Assembly: GCA_017984215.1 (NCBI GenBank)
Contig: JAGOAA010000017.1
Span: 1-44,513 of the forward strand
Reading direction: 5' to 3'
Source of the DNA: Cytophagaceae bacterium
Lineage (GTDB): Bacteria > Bacteroidota > Bacteroidia > Cytophagales > Spirosomataceae
DNA length: 44,513 bases
Part shown: positions 8,908 through 18,298 of the stretch, piece by piece
How the letters are laid out: every line of letters begins with the position of its first letter
Numbering within the stretch: position 1 is the stretch's first letter
The notes under the pieces: generated by a model
The model's database searches: none
The model's input: only the letters and a program-made list of their open reading frames with translations
What the model was told of the DNA's origin: nothing
Program-made: the position numbers and the translations under genes

Positions 8908-10782
8908 ATGACCATAAACACCCTATTACCATTATTTATTTGGGTACCGATTATCGGTTTTTTGGTGAGTCTGATCTTACCTAAAAACAATGAAAAGTTA
9001 ATCGCCGGCGCCGCATTCACTACCATGAGCATACAGCTTTTCGCTGCCATGATTTACGTTGTAGATTGGATACTGACTGGCGCCAATACCTTTCAAGTGA
9101 AAGAAATCATTTTATTCCAAAACGAGGATTACGTTTTCCAAATCGATTTCTTGTTTGACAAAATCACAGCCGTGTATTTGTTGGTAGGCGCCTTGCTTAC
9201 CTTCATGGTAACCCTATATTCACGCACCTATTTACATCGGGAAGCAGGATATAAGCGTTTTTTCAACACGACCTTGTTCTTTTATTTGGGTTATAGCATC
9301 ACGACCTTATCCGGAAACCTTGAAACGCTGTTTGTTGGTTGGGAGATACTAGGAATCTCATCCTTTCTCCTTATTTCCTTTTACCGCGAACGCTATTTGC
9401 CAGTCAAAAATGCGGTTAAAGTCTTCTCTATTTATCGCATTGGTGATGTTGGATTGATTTTAGCCATGTGGGCAAGTCACCATTTATGGGGACAGAATAT
9501 TACCTTTTTCCAACTGAATAATGCGGAATTGGTCCATGAGCATTTGCTCCAACATAGTTTCATTGGAGTATTTATATCTTCGATGATCTTGTTATCGGCG
9601 GCAGCGAAATCGGCTCAATTACCCTTTTCATCATGGTTACCACGTGCCATGGAAGGTCCTACACCATCCAGTGCTATTTTTTATGGATCCTTGTCGGTGC
9701 ATATCGGTGCCTTTTTGCTGCTGAGAACCTTTCCGTTTTGGGAATACCAAAGTTCGGTTCGGATCTTAATCATTGCCTTAGGTCTCCTGACGGCGATTAT
9801 AACAACGGGGATTGCCCGCGTTCAATCGTCTGTGAAAAGTCAGATTGCCTATGCATCCATTGCTCAGATAGGACTGATTTTCATTGAGATTGCTTTGGGA
9901 TTTGAATCATTGGCTTTATTCCATTTTGCAGGAAATGCATTTCTTCGGACTTATCAATTATTGGTTTCGCCTTCGGTTGTAAGTTATTTGATTCGGGAAC
10001 AATTTTATTCAATTGAACCGAGAGCAAAAACAATCGAAGATTCTTTTCCAAAGCGTTTGCAGCATAGCATCTATGTCCTTTGTTTAAAAGAATGGAATTT
10101 AGATACGATGTTGTACGAATACTTCTGGAATCCATTGAAATGGGCTGGGAATAAATTAAACTTCATCAACGGCCGTCGATTAATGTTGTTTTTCATTCCT
10201 GTATTTGCGCTTGGAATTTATGCCATGAAGCAAACGCACTTGTTACCCGAAAATTTACAAGAGGCTACGCCAGTGGTATTTGCTAGTTTTGGCTTAATAC
10301 TCGTATTTAAGTCCTTCACACAACGTCATTCGGTGCGATTAGCTTGGATTTTGGTAATCATGAATCACTGCTGGATTGCCTTGGCCATTTCATTCAATGA
10401 GAAATTTGACCAAATGGAGAATGTTCTTTATCTCAGCGGGATTTTTGTTGCAGGGATTGTAGGTTATCTAACACTCCAGCGCTTATTTCGTATGGAGGGT
10501 AAAATCACCTTGAGTCGTTTTCAAGGACTATCTGAAACACATCCGAAAATTGCTTTGGTCTTTTTATTAGCATGTTTAGGATTGACAGGCTTTCCCATCA
10601 CCCCAGCATTTATTGGAGAAGATTTGATTTTCTCGCACATTCATGAAGATCAATTTGCACTAGCAGCTATCGTTTCGTTGAGTTTTATCTTGGATGGCTT
10701 AGCCGTTATCCGCATTTATGCGCGTGTATTTATGGGACCTAATTCCAAAACGCATGCTGAATTTTCAAATCGCTATTTTTAA
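8908..10782 (+). CDS. dabB: DabB, NuoL-like proton-translocating membrane subunit of the DAB pump
   Basis: A 624-residue polytopic membrane protein of the complex I antiporter-like family (NuoL/Mrp). Recognisable stretches are GWEILGISSFLLISFYRER and KSAQLPFSSWLPRAMEGPTPSSA, which in NuoL-type proteins carry the conserved charged residues of the proton path. It is expected to feed ion-gradient energy to DabA. It starts one base after dabA, and SulP follows after 12 bases. A stand-alone NADH dehydrogenase subunit is unlikely: no other complex I genes are nearby and the position next to DabA is diagnostic. Confidence 0.92.
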   Translation: MTINTLLPLFIWVPIIGFLVSLILPKNNEKLIAGAAFTTMSIQLFAAMIYVVDWILTGANTFQVKEIILFQNEDYVFQIDFLFDKITAVYLLVGALLTFMVTLYSRTYLHREAGYKRFFNTTLFFYLGYSITTLSGNLETLFVGWEILGISSFLLISFYRERYLPVKNAVKVFSIYRIGDVGLILAMWASHHLWGQNITFFQLNNAELVHEHLLQHSFIGVFISSMILLSAAAKSAQLPFSSWLPRAMEGPTPSSAIFYGSLSVHIGAFLLLRTFPFWEYQSSVRILIIALGLLTAIITTGIARVQSSVKSQIAYASIAQIGLIFIEIALGFESLALFHFAGNAFLRTYQLLVSPSVVSYLIREQFYSIEPRAKTIEDSFPKRLQHSIYVLCLKEWNLDTMLYEYFWNPLKWAGNKLNFINGRRLMLFFIPVFALGIYAMKQTHLLPENLQEATPVVFASFGLILVFKSFTQRHSVRLAWILVIMNHCWIALAISFNEKFDQMENVLYLSGIFVAGIVGYLTLQRLFRMEGKITLSRFQGLSETHPKIALVFLLACLGLTGFPITPAFIGEDLIFSHIHEDQFALAAIVSLSFILDGLAVIRIYARVFMGPNSKTHAEFSNRYF

Positions 10783-10794
10783 AAGAATTTACCC

Positions 10795-12381
10795 ATGAAA
10801 AATAAAAATAAAGTACCTCAAGATGGCTTCGCGGGCCTAAAAGAAAATTTCGCGAGTGATGCAATCTCTGGATTCATCGTATTTTTATTGGCACTACCCT
10901 TAAGTTTAGGTATCGCCAAAGCCTCGGATTTTCCACCCATTATGGGATTAATTACAGCCATTATTGGCGGTATGATTGTCAGTTTTTTTGCCGGATCTCG
11001 ATTAACTATCAAAGGCCCAGCGGCGGGTTTAATTGTTATTGTAGCCGGAGCCGTTACCGAATTTGGTGGTGGAGAAACCGGTTGGCATTTAGCCCTTGGT
11101 GCGATGGTCGTTGCCGGAATTGTACAAGTCCTTTTCGGTGTGTTCAAACTTGGAAAGTTGATGGATTTCTTTCCATTGTCTGCCGTACATGGCATGTTGG
11201 CTGCCATCGGATTAATCATTATCGGTAAGCAAATTCCCGTATTATTGGATGTAAATCCTGCCTTATCCAAAGGAAAAGAACCCTTGGAATTATTTGCTTC
11301 GATTCCTGAATTTATTGCGAATTGGGACCCAAAAGCTACATTAATTGGTGTGATTAGTTTAGCGATTATGATGGGTTGGCCCTACATTAAGAATAATTTC
11401 ATCAAAAAAATTCCGGCACCTTTGGTGGTTTTAGCCATAGCTATTCCGGCAGAATTGTTCATGGATTTCCAAACGACAGAGCCGAAATATGCCTTGGTGC
11501 ACATTGGAAACCTTATGGATAACATTAACATCAATGCAAGTTTTGCAGGTTTTGCTCAAACAGGGACTTTCATCAAGTTTGTCATCATGTTTGCCTTAGT
11601 GGGATCATTAGAATCACTCTTAACAGTCAAGGCAATGGATATGTTGGATCCTTTTAAGCGTAAATCGAATGCCAACAAAGATTTAATCGCCACGGGAATT
11701 GGGAATACTTTTGTAGCATTTTTAGGCGGATTACCGATGATTTCAGAAGTAGCACGTTCATCAGCTAATATCGCGAATGGCGGAAAAACCCGATGGGCTA
11801 ATTTCTTTCACGGATTTTTCATCTTGATTTTTGTATTGTTGGCCTCACATTTAATTGAGCTAATTCCTAATACAGCATTAGCAGCCATGTTAATTACGGT
11901 TGGAATCAAATTAACTCATCCCAAAGAATTCATACATACCTTGGAAATCGGGAAAGAGCAATTATTGATTTTCATCGTAACAATATTATTTACGCTAGGA
12001 GTTGATTTATTGGTGGGTATTGGAGCTGGTATTTTAACGGAAATATTGGTCAATCTATTTAATGGCAAACCCATCAGCGCCATTTTCAAAGCGCCTACGG
12101 AGGTTTCATTCACAGATGATGCTTATTTGGTCGAAATTTCGGATGCAGCCGTATTCACGAACTACTTGGGAATCAAACGTAAATTAGAAGCAATCCCCGC
12201 GAGTTTCCTGGTAACGATTGATCTTTCGAAAACGCATTTGGTTGATCATTCTGTCATGGAAAACTTGGAACATTTTAAACACGATTATGAACGAGAGGGT
12301 GGAACCGTGAATATAATCGGCTTAGACGCCCATAGACCCGTTTCAAGCCATAGGGCATCGGCACAAAAGAAAGTAAAATAG
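10795..12381 (+). CDS. SulP family anion transporter, probable bicarbonate transporter, with short STAS domain
   Basis: A 528-residue polytopic membrane protein. The SulP core covers residues about 15-410, starting with GFIVFLLALPLSLGIAKAS and containing GSRLTIKGPAAGL, and a short C-terminal STAS-like domain (about 440-515, with FLVTIDLSKTHLVDHSVME). SulP proteins move sulfate, bicarbonate or other anions; cyanobacterial BicA is a sodium-dependent bicarbonate member. Its place as third gene behind dabA and dabB argues for bicarbonate here, but the substrate is an inference from context. A terminator follows at 12413-12444, closing the operon. Confidence 0.88.
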   Translation: MKNKNKVPQDGFAGLKENFASDAISGFIVFLLALPLSLGIAKASDFPPIMGLITAIIGGMIVSFFAGSRLTIKGPAAGLIVIVAGAVTEFGGGETGWHLALGAMVVAGIVQVLFGVFKLGKLMDFFPLSAVHGMLAAIGLIIIGKQIPVLLDVNPALSKGKEPLELFASIPEFIANWDPKATLIGVISLAIMMGWPYIKNNFIKKIPAPLVVLAIAIPAELFMDFQTTEPKYALVHIGNLMDNININASFAGFAQTGTFIKFVIMFALVGSLESLLTVKAMDMLDPFKRKSNANKDLIATGIGNTFVAFLGGLPMISEVARSSANIANGGKTRWANFFHGFFILIFVLLASHLIELIPNTALAAMLITVGIKLTHPKEFIHTLEIGKEQLLIFIVTILFTLGVDLLVGIGAGILTEILVNLFNGKPISAIFKAPTEVSFTDDAYLVEISDAAVFTNYLGIKRKLEAIPASFLVTIDLSKTHLVDHSVMENLEHFKHDYEREGGTVNIIGLDAHRPVSSHRASAQKKVK

Positions 12382-12412
12382 TGTTTTTAAAAATTGAGTT
12401 TAATGAATGATA

Positions 12413-12444
12413 AAAAGTACGTCTAGTTTAGGCGTATTTTTTTT
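12413..12444 (+). terminator. Rho-independent terminator of the DAB-SulP operon
   Basis: A stem of seven pairs (TACGTCT with AGGCGTA, one G-T pair) around a five-base loop, followed by eight T. It sits 32 bases after the SulP stop codon, before the repeat arrays begin. Confidence 0.8.
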
Positions 12445-12446
12445 GG

Positions 12447-12523
12447 GACGGTAGACATTGGGCGTTGGACATTGGACGATGGACATTGGACGTTGGACAA
12501 TGGACAATGGAGGATGGACATTG
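12447..12523. repeat. Heptamer array C (GGACATT/GGACGTT type)
   Basis: About eleven imperfect copies of a 7-bp unit close to GGACATT, with variants GGACGTT, GGACGAT and GGACAAT. It is the first part of a 425-base stretch without a gene between the SulP and GH30 genes, which also holds a hairpin and arrays A and B. Confidence 0.85.
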
Positions 12524-12533
12524 TACTAAGTAG

Positions 12534-12553
12534 AGACGCGATACTTCGCGTCT
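12534..12553. repeat. REP-like hairpin AGACGCGA-TCGCGTCT
   Basis: Perfect 8-bp arms AGACGCGA and TCGCGTCT around a four-base loop. The same arms recur at 21732-21751 and a degenerate relative lies at about 21578-21596, so it is a dispersed palindromic element, not a unique terminator. Confidence 0.8.
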
Positions 12554-12574
12554 TACTAGGAAATAGCTAATAGT

Positions 12575-12619
12575 GCGGAGTGAAGAGTGAAGAGTTAAGA
12601 GTGAAGAGTGAAAAAGTAA
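12575..12619. repeat. Heptamer array A (GAGTGAA/GAGTTAA type)
   Basis: Five or six head-to-tail copies of a 7-bp unit alternating AGAGTGA and AGAGTTA. The same unit occurs at about 5896, 14182, 18790, 21510 and 33430. Confidence 0.85.
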
Positions 12620-12642
12620 GAAAACCTCAAGACTTCACAACA

Positions 12643-12726
12643 GAGACTAGTGACTAGAGACTAGTGACTAAAGACTAGTGACTAAAGACTAGTGACTAGA
12701 GACTAGAGACTAGAGACTAGCGACTA
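12643..12726. repeat. Heptamer array B (GACTAGN type)
   Basis: About twelve copies of GACTAG followed by A, T or C, with a few A-for-G changes (GACTAAA). It ends about 80 bases before the GH30 start and lies just upstream of that gene's likely promoter. Confidence 0.87.
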
Positions 12727-12806
12727 TATTATCGACTTAATTTTGAATGCCCTAAGCGACATTTTGATTTTTTTTGAATATATTGAAGACAATTTAAACC
12801 TATTCC

Positions 12807-14183
12807 ATGAAACGATTTACTTGGCTCTTCACCCTTGCCATCGTTCTTAGTTATTCCTCAGGTTTCGGACAGATTTGGATGTCCCGAGCTGCGAGCCAAC
12901 AAATGTTGCAGGAACAAGCATTACCAGCCGTTTCAAGTGGAAATTTGGGGATTCAAATTAACCCCAAAATACAATTTCAAACAATTGATGGCTTTGGTTA
13001 CACGCTGACGGGTGGTAGTTCTCAACTCATTTTGGCATTAGCTCCAGACCAACAAAAAGCCTTATTATCTGAACTGTTTGGTACTTCGAAAAATAGCATT
13101 GGTATATCCGTTTTACGTATTGCCGTTGGCGCCAGTGATTTAGATGCGAACACATTCTCCTACGACGATATCCCAGCAGGTCAAAAAGACGAAAAGCTCG
13201 AACATTTTTCCCTCAAAGCATCTGAAAAAGATTTGATTCCTATGATGCAGGCGATTAAATTAATTAATCCAAGCATTAAATTCATGGCGACTCCATGGTC
13301 TCCACCCGCATGGATGAAGGACAACCAAGCCTCCAAGGGCGGTTCGCTTTTACCTCAATATTATGGCGTCTATGCACAATATTTGGTAAAATACTTGAAA
13401 TCCATGGAAGCGTTAGGTCTGCCTTTTGAATATTTGACACCCCAAAATGAGCCCTTGCATCCAGGTAATAATCCGAGTTTATTGATGTTGGCCTCCCAAC
13501 AAAATGAATTCATTAAAAATTACTTGGGACCGGCATTCAAGAATGCAGGATTAACAACTAAAATCCTGGCTTATGATCATAATTGTGACAAACCGGAATA
13601 TCCGATTGAAATCTTAAATGATCCCATTACACGAAAATATGTGGCGGGGTCTGCCTTCCATTTGTACAATGGAGATATTTCGGCATTGAGCGTTGTACGG
13701 AAGGCACATCCCGACAAAGATGTATATTTCACGGAACAATGGACAGGAGCAAAGGGTGAGTTTGCCGGAGATTTCAATTGGCATATCAAAAACGTCATCA
13801 TCGGATCGTTGGTAAACGATGCCAAAACAGCATTAGAATGGAATTTGGCGAACGACCCGCAATGGGGGCCACATACGCCGGGAGGTTGCACGGAATGCAA
13901 AGGAGCCATTACGATTCAAGCGGATGGTGCACTTATACGTAACCAAGCCTATTACATTGTAGCACAAGCCTCCAAGTTTATTCCGACGGGATCGATTCGG
14001 ATTGCTTTAACCAATCTACCCAAAGGAATGATAGGCGTTGCAGTTCTTCGTCCCGACAAACAAATCGCCGTTCTTTTACAAAACGAAACGCAAGAAACCA
14101 TTAAAACCGCTATTTCATTATCGGGTAAACAATGGGAGCTTGAAATTCCGAAGGAAGGAGTGGTAAGCATACTTTTGAATTAA
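12807..14183 (+). CDS. Exported glycoside hydrolase family 30 (glucosylceramidase-like)
   Basis: A 458-residue secreted or periplasmic glycosidase. After a signal peptide (residues 1-21, ending SSGFG), the GH30 TIM barrel shows IDGFGYTLTGGSS, the ATPWSPPAWMKDN stretch, TPQNEP with the proposed acid/base Glu215, and VYFTEQWTG with the proposed nucleophile Glu310. A short beta domain closes the protein, as in other GH30 members. Family activities include beta-glucosidase, glucosylceramidase and beta-1,6-glucanase; the exact substrate is not readable. The leader motif AAACCTAT (12796-12803) stands four bases before the ATG. Repeat arrays lie on both sides, so it appears to be a single-gene unit. 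Confidence 0.9.
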   Translation: MKRFTWLFTLAIVLSYSSGFGQIWMSRAASQQMLQEQALPAVSSGNLGIQINPKIQFQTIDGFGYTLTGGSSQLILALAPDQQKALLSELFGTSKNSIGISVLRIAVGASDLDANTFSYDDIPAGQKDEKLEHFSLKASEKDLIPMMQAIKLINPSIKFMATPWSPPAWMKDNQASKGGSLLPQYYGVYAQYLVKYLKSMEALGLPFEYLTPQNEPLHPGNNPSLLMLASQQNEFIKNYLGPAFKNAGLTTKILAYDHNCDKPEYPIEILNDPITRKYVAGSAFHLYNGDISALSVVRKAHPDKDVYFTEQWTGAKGEFAGDFNWHIKNVIIGSLVNDAKTALEWNLANDPQWGPHTPGGCTECKGAITIQADGALIRNQAYYIVAQASKFIPTGSIRIALTNLPKGMIGVAVLRPDKQIAVLLQNETQETIKTAISLSGKQWELEIPKEGVVSILLN

Positions 14184-14257
14184 GAGTTAAGAGTTAAGAG
14201 TGAAAAAGACGTTTGACATTAGACGTTGGACATTAGACGTTGGACATTAGATGTTGA
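14182..14257. repeat. Heptamer arrays A and C behind the GH30 gene
   Basis: A short A array (AGAGTTA, AGAGTGA; 14182-14207) begins immediately after the GH30 stop codon and is followed by a C array (GACATTA, GACGTTG; 14208-14257) with the variant ATTAGAC in place of ATTGGAC. Confidence 0.82.
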
Positions 14258-14340
14258 ATTTAACAATGATATAAAAAAGCGAAACTTCGATTCTGCCCTA
14301 AGGCGAAAGCAATGAGTAATAAAAAAAACGATTTAACTTA

Positions 14341-14456
14341 GACTAGAGACTAGCGACTAGCTACTAGCTACTAGTGACTAGAGACTAGTGACTTGAGACT
14401 AGCGACTAGTGACTAGAGACTAGCGACTAGCGACTGGTGACTAGTGACTAGCGACT
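14341..14456. repeat. Heptamer array B upstream of the Gfo/Idh gene
   Basis: About sixteen copies of GACTAG plus one variable base, with an irregular CTACTAG part in the first third. It ends 24 bases before the ATG of the next gene, so any promoter must lie inside or overlap the array. Confidence 0.87.
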
Positions 14457-14480
14457 GAAACCTGACAACTGTATTAACCT

Positions 14481-15848
14481 ATGAAAACATTCAACATCAA
14501 CCGCCGGCATTTCTTGAAAGGAGCGTCAGCAAGTTTGGCATTATCATCATTTGGGGCCTATGGACTTGACTTAGTTAATCCAGCGAAACCTTTACGCGTC
14601 GGATTAATCGGTGCGGGATGGTATGGAAAAAGTGATTTATTCCGACTCATGCAAGTGGCACCCGTCGACGTGGTAGCCCTTTGTGATCCGGATCGGAACA
14701 TGTTGACAGAAGCGGGTAAGTTGGTTGCTGCCCGACAAATATCCCGTAAAACACCTCGATTATATGGGGATTACCAAAAGCTTTTGGCAGAAAACGCTTT
14801 GGATATCGTCTTAATCGGCAGTCCTGATCATTGGCATCCTTTGCAAATGATCGATGCGGTGAAAGCAGGTGCTCATGTTTATGTACAAAAACCGATTTCG
14901 GTTGATGTATTAGAAGGTGAAGCGATGGTTGCGGCCGCTCGAAAATATGGAAAAACGGTACAAGTGGGTACCCAACGGAAATCAACGCCACACATCATTG
15001 ATGCCAAAAACAAGATCGTAGATTCGGGTTTATTAGGTAAAATCGCACACGTGGAAATGTATTGTTATTACCACATGCGCAATAATGGAAATCCTCCGGT
15101 TCAAGCCGTTCCTGAATTCTTTGATTATGAAACCTGGACAGGTCCTGCACCTTTGCGTCCCTATGACGGATTACCCCATACGCGCTGGTGGAGAACGTTT
15201 AATGAATACGGAAATGGCATCATGGGCGATATGTGTGTGCACATGTTCGATACAGCTCGTTGGTTACTTGGTTTAGGTTGGCCTAAACGCATTTCTTCAG
15301 AAGGAGGCATCTACGTACAAAAGGAAGGAAAATCGAATATCGCTGATACCCAAACGGCCGTATTTGAATATGATGGCTTGAATTGTGTTTGGCAACATCG
15401 TACCTGGGGAACGCCACCAGATCCGGAATATCCTTGGGGATTGACGATTTATGGCGAAAAAGGTACCTTACGCTTAAGTACCATGCAATATGATTTTACG
15501 CCTGTTGACCCAAAAGGCCAAAAAATCCATGGATCATGTCTATTTGAAAGAGAAAAATACCCGGAAGATCTAACGGAAGATCGCATCGAATTGAATGCTG
15601 CTCCGGCAACCCGTTTGCATATGTTGGATTTCTTAGCGGCGATCGATAAAGGAACGAAACCAGTTGCCGACATTCAGGAAGGACATATTTCGACAGCATC
15701 TTGTATTTTAGCCAATGTTTCGATGAAATTAGGCAGACCGCTTTCGTATGATCCCAATACAAAAACAGTTTTAAATGATCCCGAGGCAACTACCTTATTA
15801 GCAAGAACATACCGCCAACCCTGGTCAAGAAACGGATTAAACGCATGA
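14481..15848 (+). CDS. Exported Gfo/Idh/MocA family oxidoreductase
   Basis: A 455-residue NAD(P)-dependent oxidoreductase with a Tat-type signal (NRRHFLKGASASLAL, residues 7-21). The Rossmann fold starts with RVGLIGAGWYGK (GxGxxG), and VYVQKPISV corresponds to the family's conserved EKP segment with Gln for Glu. A C-terminal alpha/beta domain contains the GDMCVHMFDTARW substrate-site segment. Exported members of this family occur in Bacteroidota carbohydrate clusters and oxidise or reduce sugar derivatives; the substrate is unknown. The leader motif TAACCTAT (14475-14482) overlaps the ATG. The stop overlaps the next start by four bases (ATGA), so the two genes are translationally coupled. Confidence 0.9.
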   Translation: MKTFNINRRHFLKGASASLALSSFGAYGLDLVNPAKPLRVGLIGAGWYGKSDLFRLMQVAPVDVVALCDPDRNMLTEAGKLVAARQISRKTPRLYGDYQKLLAENALDIVLIGSPDHWHPLQMIDAVKAGAHVYVQKPISVDVLEGEAMVAAARKYGKTVQVGTQRKSTPHIIDAKNKIVDSGLLGKIAHVEMYCYYHMRNNGNPPVQAVPEFFDYETWTGPAPLRPYDGLPHTRWWRTFNEYGNGIMGDMCVHMFDTARWLLGLGWPKRISSEGGIYVQKEGKSNIADTQTAVFEYDGLNCVWQHRTWGTPPDPEYPWGLTIYGEKGTLRLSTMQYDFTPVDPKGQKIHGSCLFEREKYPEDLTEDRIELNAAPATRLHMLDFLAAIDKGTKPVADIQEGHISTASCILANVSMKLGRPLSYDPNTKTVLNDPEATTLLARTYRQPWSRNGLNA

Positions 15849-18298
15849 AAAAACTAATTCTCGCTTGTTTATTAACCCCATGCTTTGCATTTGCGCAAAA
15901 TGGGCTTCAGTTACTGGAGAACCTAAAACGCATTGAATCTACAGGAACTGTATTGCATGTCGCAGCACATCCGGATGATGAAAGCACGCATATGTTGGCC
16001 TGGTTCGCCCAAGAACAACATTGGGAAACCAATTACTTTGCATTCACACGCGGAGATGGGGGACAAAACCTCATCGGCGATGAACAAGGAATTCCCCTAG
16101 GACTTATTCGTACCCAGGAATTATTGGCTGCGCGTAGAATTGATGGTGCAAATCAATACTTTTCACAGGCATTTGATTTTGGATTTTCAAAGTCGACCGA
16201 CGAGGCTTTAAGCTTTTGGAACAAAGAATTAGTCCTATCAAATTTGGTTTATGTCATTCGTAAACTACGCCCTGATATCATATTTACCCGTTTTCCACCG
16301 GATGCACGCGCTGGACATGGGCATCATTCAGCTTCCGCTGCCTTAGCGATTGAGGCATATCAAGCTGCGGCAGATCCCAAGCGCTTCCCTGAGCAGTTGA
16401 AAGGGGATATCAAACCTTGGAAAGCGACGCGTTTATTGTGGAATACGTTTCGCTTTGCTGGGACATCAACCGTTTCGGAAGATCAATTCAAAGTACAAAT
16501 TGGGAATTTCTTGCCAAGCATCGGGCAGAGTACGGCTGAATTAGCGGCATTGAGCAGGAGCCAACATAAATCACAGGGTTTTGGTTTTGCAGTGGATCAT
16601 GGTAAATCGACGGAATATTTCCAGACTTTGGCAGGAATTGCACCTAAAAAATCCATTGATGAAGGGGTGTCAAATCATTGGCAAAACAGTCGAGCAGGTG
16701 CAGAAATAGAACGCATGATTTCATTGGTCATCCGAAATTACCAAGCTGAAAAGCCCTATTTGAGTATCCCTGACATGATTCAGGTTCGTCGGGCAATCAA
16801 CAAATTAGACGACACCTATTTGCAATCGAAGAAAATCAAGCAAATTGATGCTTGGATTACGCAAGCCGCTGGGATTCATTTTGCTGGTAATACGAATCGA
16901 GGAACCGTAGCTCAAGGCGATCCATTGAACATTAAAACAGAATTCATCGTACGCAGTCCGATTCACGTAGGTTCACTGCGTATTACAGTTGGCGAGAAAG
17001 ACACCATATTCAAAAATCAAGTCATTCCCTACGAACGCATGAATTGGACGTCAAATCAGATTGTTCGTCAAACGATTACCCAGCCATATTGGTTGGCAAA
17101 TACCAAAGAAACCGGCCATTTCGTCGTGAAAGATCAGACAAAAATCGGTCAAGCGGCACCCGATCCGGCTATTTTGGTATACGCCCAATTTACGATTGAA
17201 GGTGAACAAATTCAGGTAAGCAGACCCGTGCAAGAACTTGTCGTTGATCCGGTGAAGGGGGAATATTTCCAACCGATGACAGTTACCCCTCGAAGCACCT
17301 TCCAGATCAATCATCCGAATATTTTATTGCCTAAAGGCTCCGGAGCTACCAAATCCGTAGACGTGAGCATTAAAGCGATGGGAAGAATTGGTGCTGGAAT
17401 CGTTAAACTCTTGAATCAGGCTGATCAAACGTTGGCAACGCTCGAAATTCCCAACGGAATAGATGCGGGAGCATCGAAAACAATGGTATTCAATGTGCGT
17501 GAAAAAGACCAAAATTTTGAAGGAAAAGAGCCTTGGTATTTGCGTTTGGCTTATGAAACTACCCAAGGAAACTGGGTAGATTCCTTGCAAATGGAAAGCA
17601 TCAATTACAGTCATATTCCTGTTCAACGTTATTTTTCACCTGTTTCAGTCAATCTGATGCATGTTGATTTTAAGAAAACGGGTAAACGCATTGGCTACAT
17701 AAAAGGAGCGGGGGATAAGGTACCTGAGAGTTTGGAACAAATGGGTTATCAGGTAGATTTCTTACATGAGGCCGACTTGAAAGCGAGTTATTTGGCACAA
17801 TATGATGTGGTACTAACGGGCGTTCGTGCGCACAATACTTTGGACTATTTAGGACAAGCACATTCGGAATTGATGAAATACGTTGAGCAAGGCGGCAATT
17901 ATGTGGTTCAATACAATACGGCTAGTTTTGTGGGACCCTTAAAAGTAGCTGTGGGGCCTTATCCGTTAACGATTTCGCGTAATCGGATTACGAAAGAAGA
18001 AGCTGCGCCAAAATTCTTATTGGATCATGCCTTATTTCATTCCCCGAATGAAATAACAGAACGTGATTTTGATGACTGGATTCAAGAGCGCAGCATCTAT
18101 TTAGGAGAGTCATCGGATCCGCATTATCAATTTCCACTAGCATTTACGGATCCCGGAGAAGCGGAACAAAAAGGAAACATTGCGGTATGTAGATATGGCA
18201 AAGGCCAATTCATCTACACGGGATTAGTTTTCTTCCGCGAATTGCCCGCGGGGGTACCGGGAGCGTGGCGATTGATGGCTAATCTTATCAGTCGCTAG
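15845..18298 (+). CDS. Exported PIG-L family deacetylase with C-terminal amidotransferase-like domain
   Basis: An 817-residue secreted protein. Residues 1-18 are a signal peptide; residues about 36-300 are a PIG-L (LmbE) N-deacetylase with the zinc motif AHPDDE at 41-46 and GHGHH near 157-161. The middle (about 350-590) is beta-rich and the last part (about 600-815) resembles a ThuA/glutamine-amidotransferase-like fold (RIGYIKGAGDKVPESLEQMG, YDVVLTGVRAHNT). PIG-L enzymes remove N-acetyl groups from sugars. It overlaps the oxidoreductase gene by four bases, so both likely act on the same amino-sugar-type compound; this is inference. The final Ser-Arg and stop codon are read from the first units of a CTAGTCG repeat. 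Confidence 0.88.
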   Translation: MKKLILACLLTPCFAFAQNGLQLLENLKRIESTGTVLHVAAHPDDESTHMLAWFAQEQHWETNYFAFTRGDGGQNLIGDEQGIPLGLIRTQELLAARRIDGANQYFSQAFDFGFSKSTDEALSFWNKELVLSNLVYVIRKLRPDIIFTRFPPDARAGHGHHSASAALAIEAYQAAADPKRFPEQLKGDIKPWKATRLLWNTFRFAGTSTVSEDQFKVQIGNFLPSIGQSTAELAALSRSQHKSQGFGFAVDHGKSTEYFQTLAGIAPKKSIDEGVSNHWQNSRAGAEIERMISLVIRNYQAEKPYLSIPDMIQVRRAINKLDDTYLQSKKIKQIDAWITQAAGIHFAGNTNRGTVAQGDPLNIKTEFIVRSPIHVGSLRITVGEKDTIFKNQVIPYERMNWTSNQIVRQTITQPYWLANTKETGHFVVKDQTKIGQAAPDPAILVYAQFTIEGEQIQVSRPVQELVVDPVKGEYFQPMTVTPRSTFQINHPNILLPKGSGATKSVDVSIKAMGRIGAGIVKLLNQADQTLATLEIPNGIDAGASKTMVFNVREKDQNFEGKEPWYLRLAYETTQGNWVDSLQMESINYSHIPVQRYFSPVSVNLMHVDFKKTGKRIGYIKGAGDKVPESLEQMGYQVDFLHEADLKASYLAQYDVVLTGVRAHNTLDYLGQAHSELMKYVEQGGNYVVQYNTASFVGPLKVAVGPYPLTISRNRITKEEAAPKFLLDHALFHSPNEITERDFDDWIQERSIYLGESSDPHYQFPLAFTDPGEAEQKGNIAVCRYGKGQFIYTGLVFFRELPAGVPGAWRLMANLISR

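Noticed and set aside
8908-10782. NADH dehydrogenase complex I subunit
   Set aside because: No other complex I genes nearby and directly coupled to DabA.
10818-11270. 150-residue open frame on the minus strand
   Set aside because: Lies entirely inside the SulP gene on the other strand; composition is the mirror of membrane-protein codons and no promoter or signal is visible.
12447-12726. CRISPR array
   Set aside because: Units are seven bases with no spacers, far shorter than CRISPR repeats, and no cas genes are present.
12643-14456. Transposon ends or insertion sequences at the repeat arrays
   Set aside because: No transposase gene, no terminal inverted repeats and no target-site duplications could be found.
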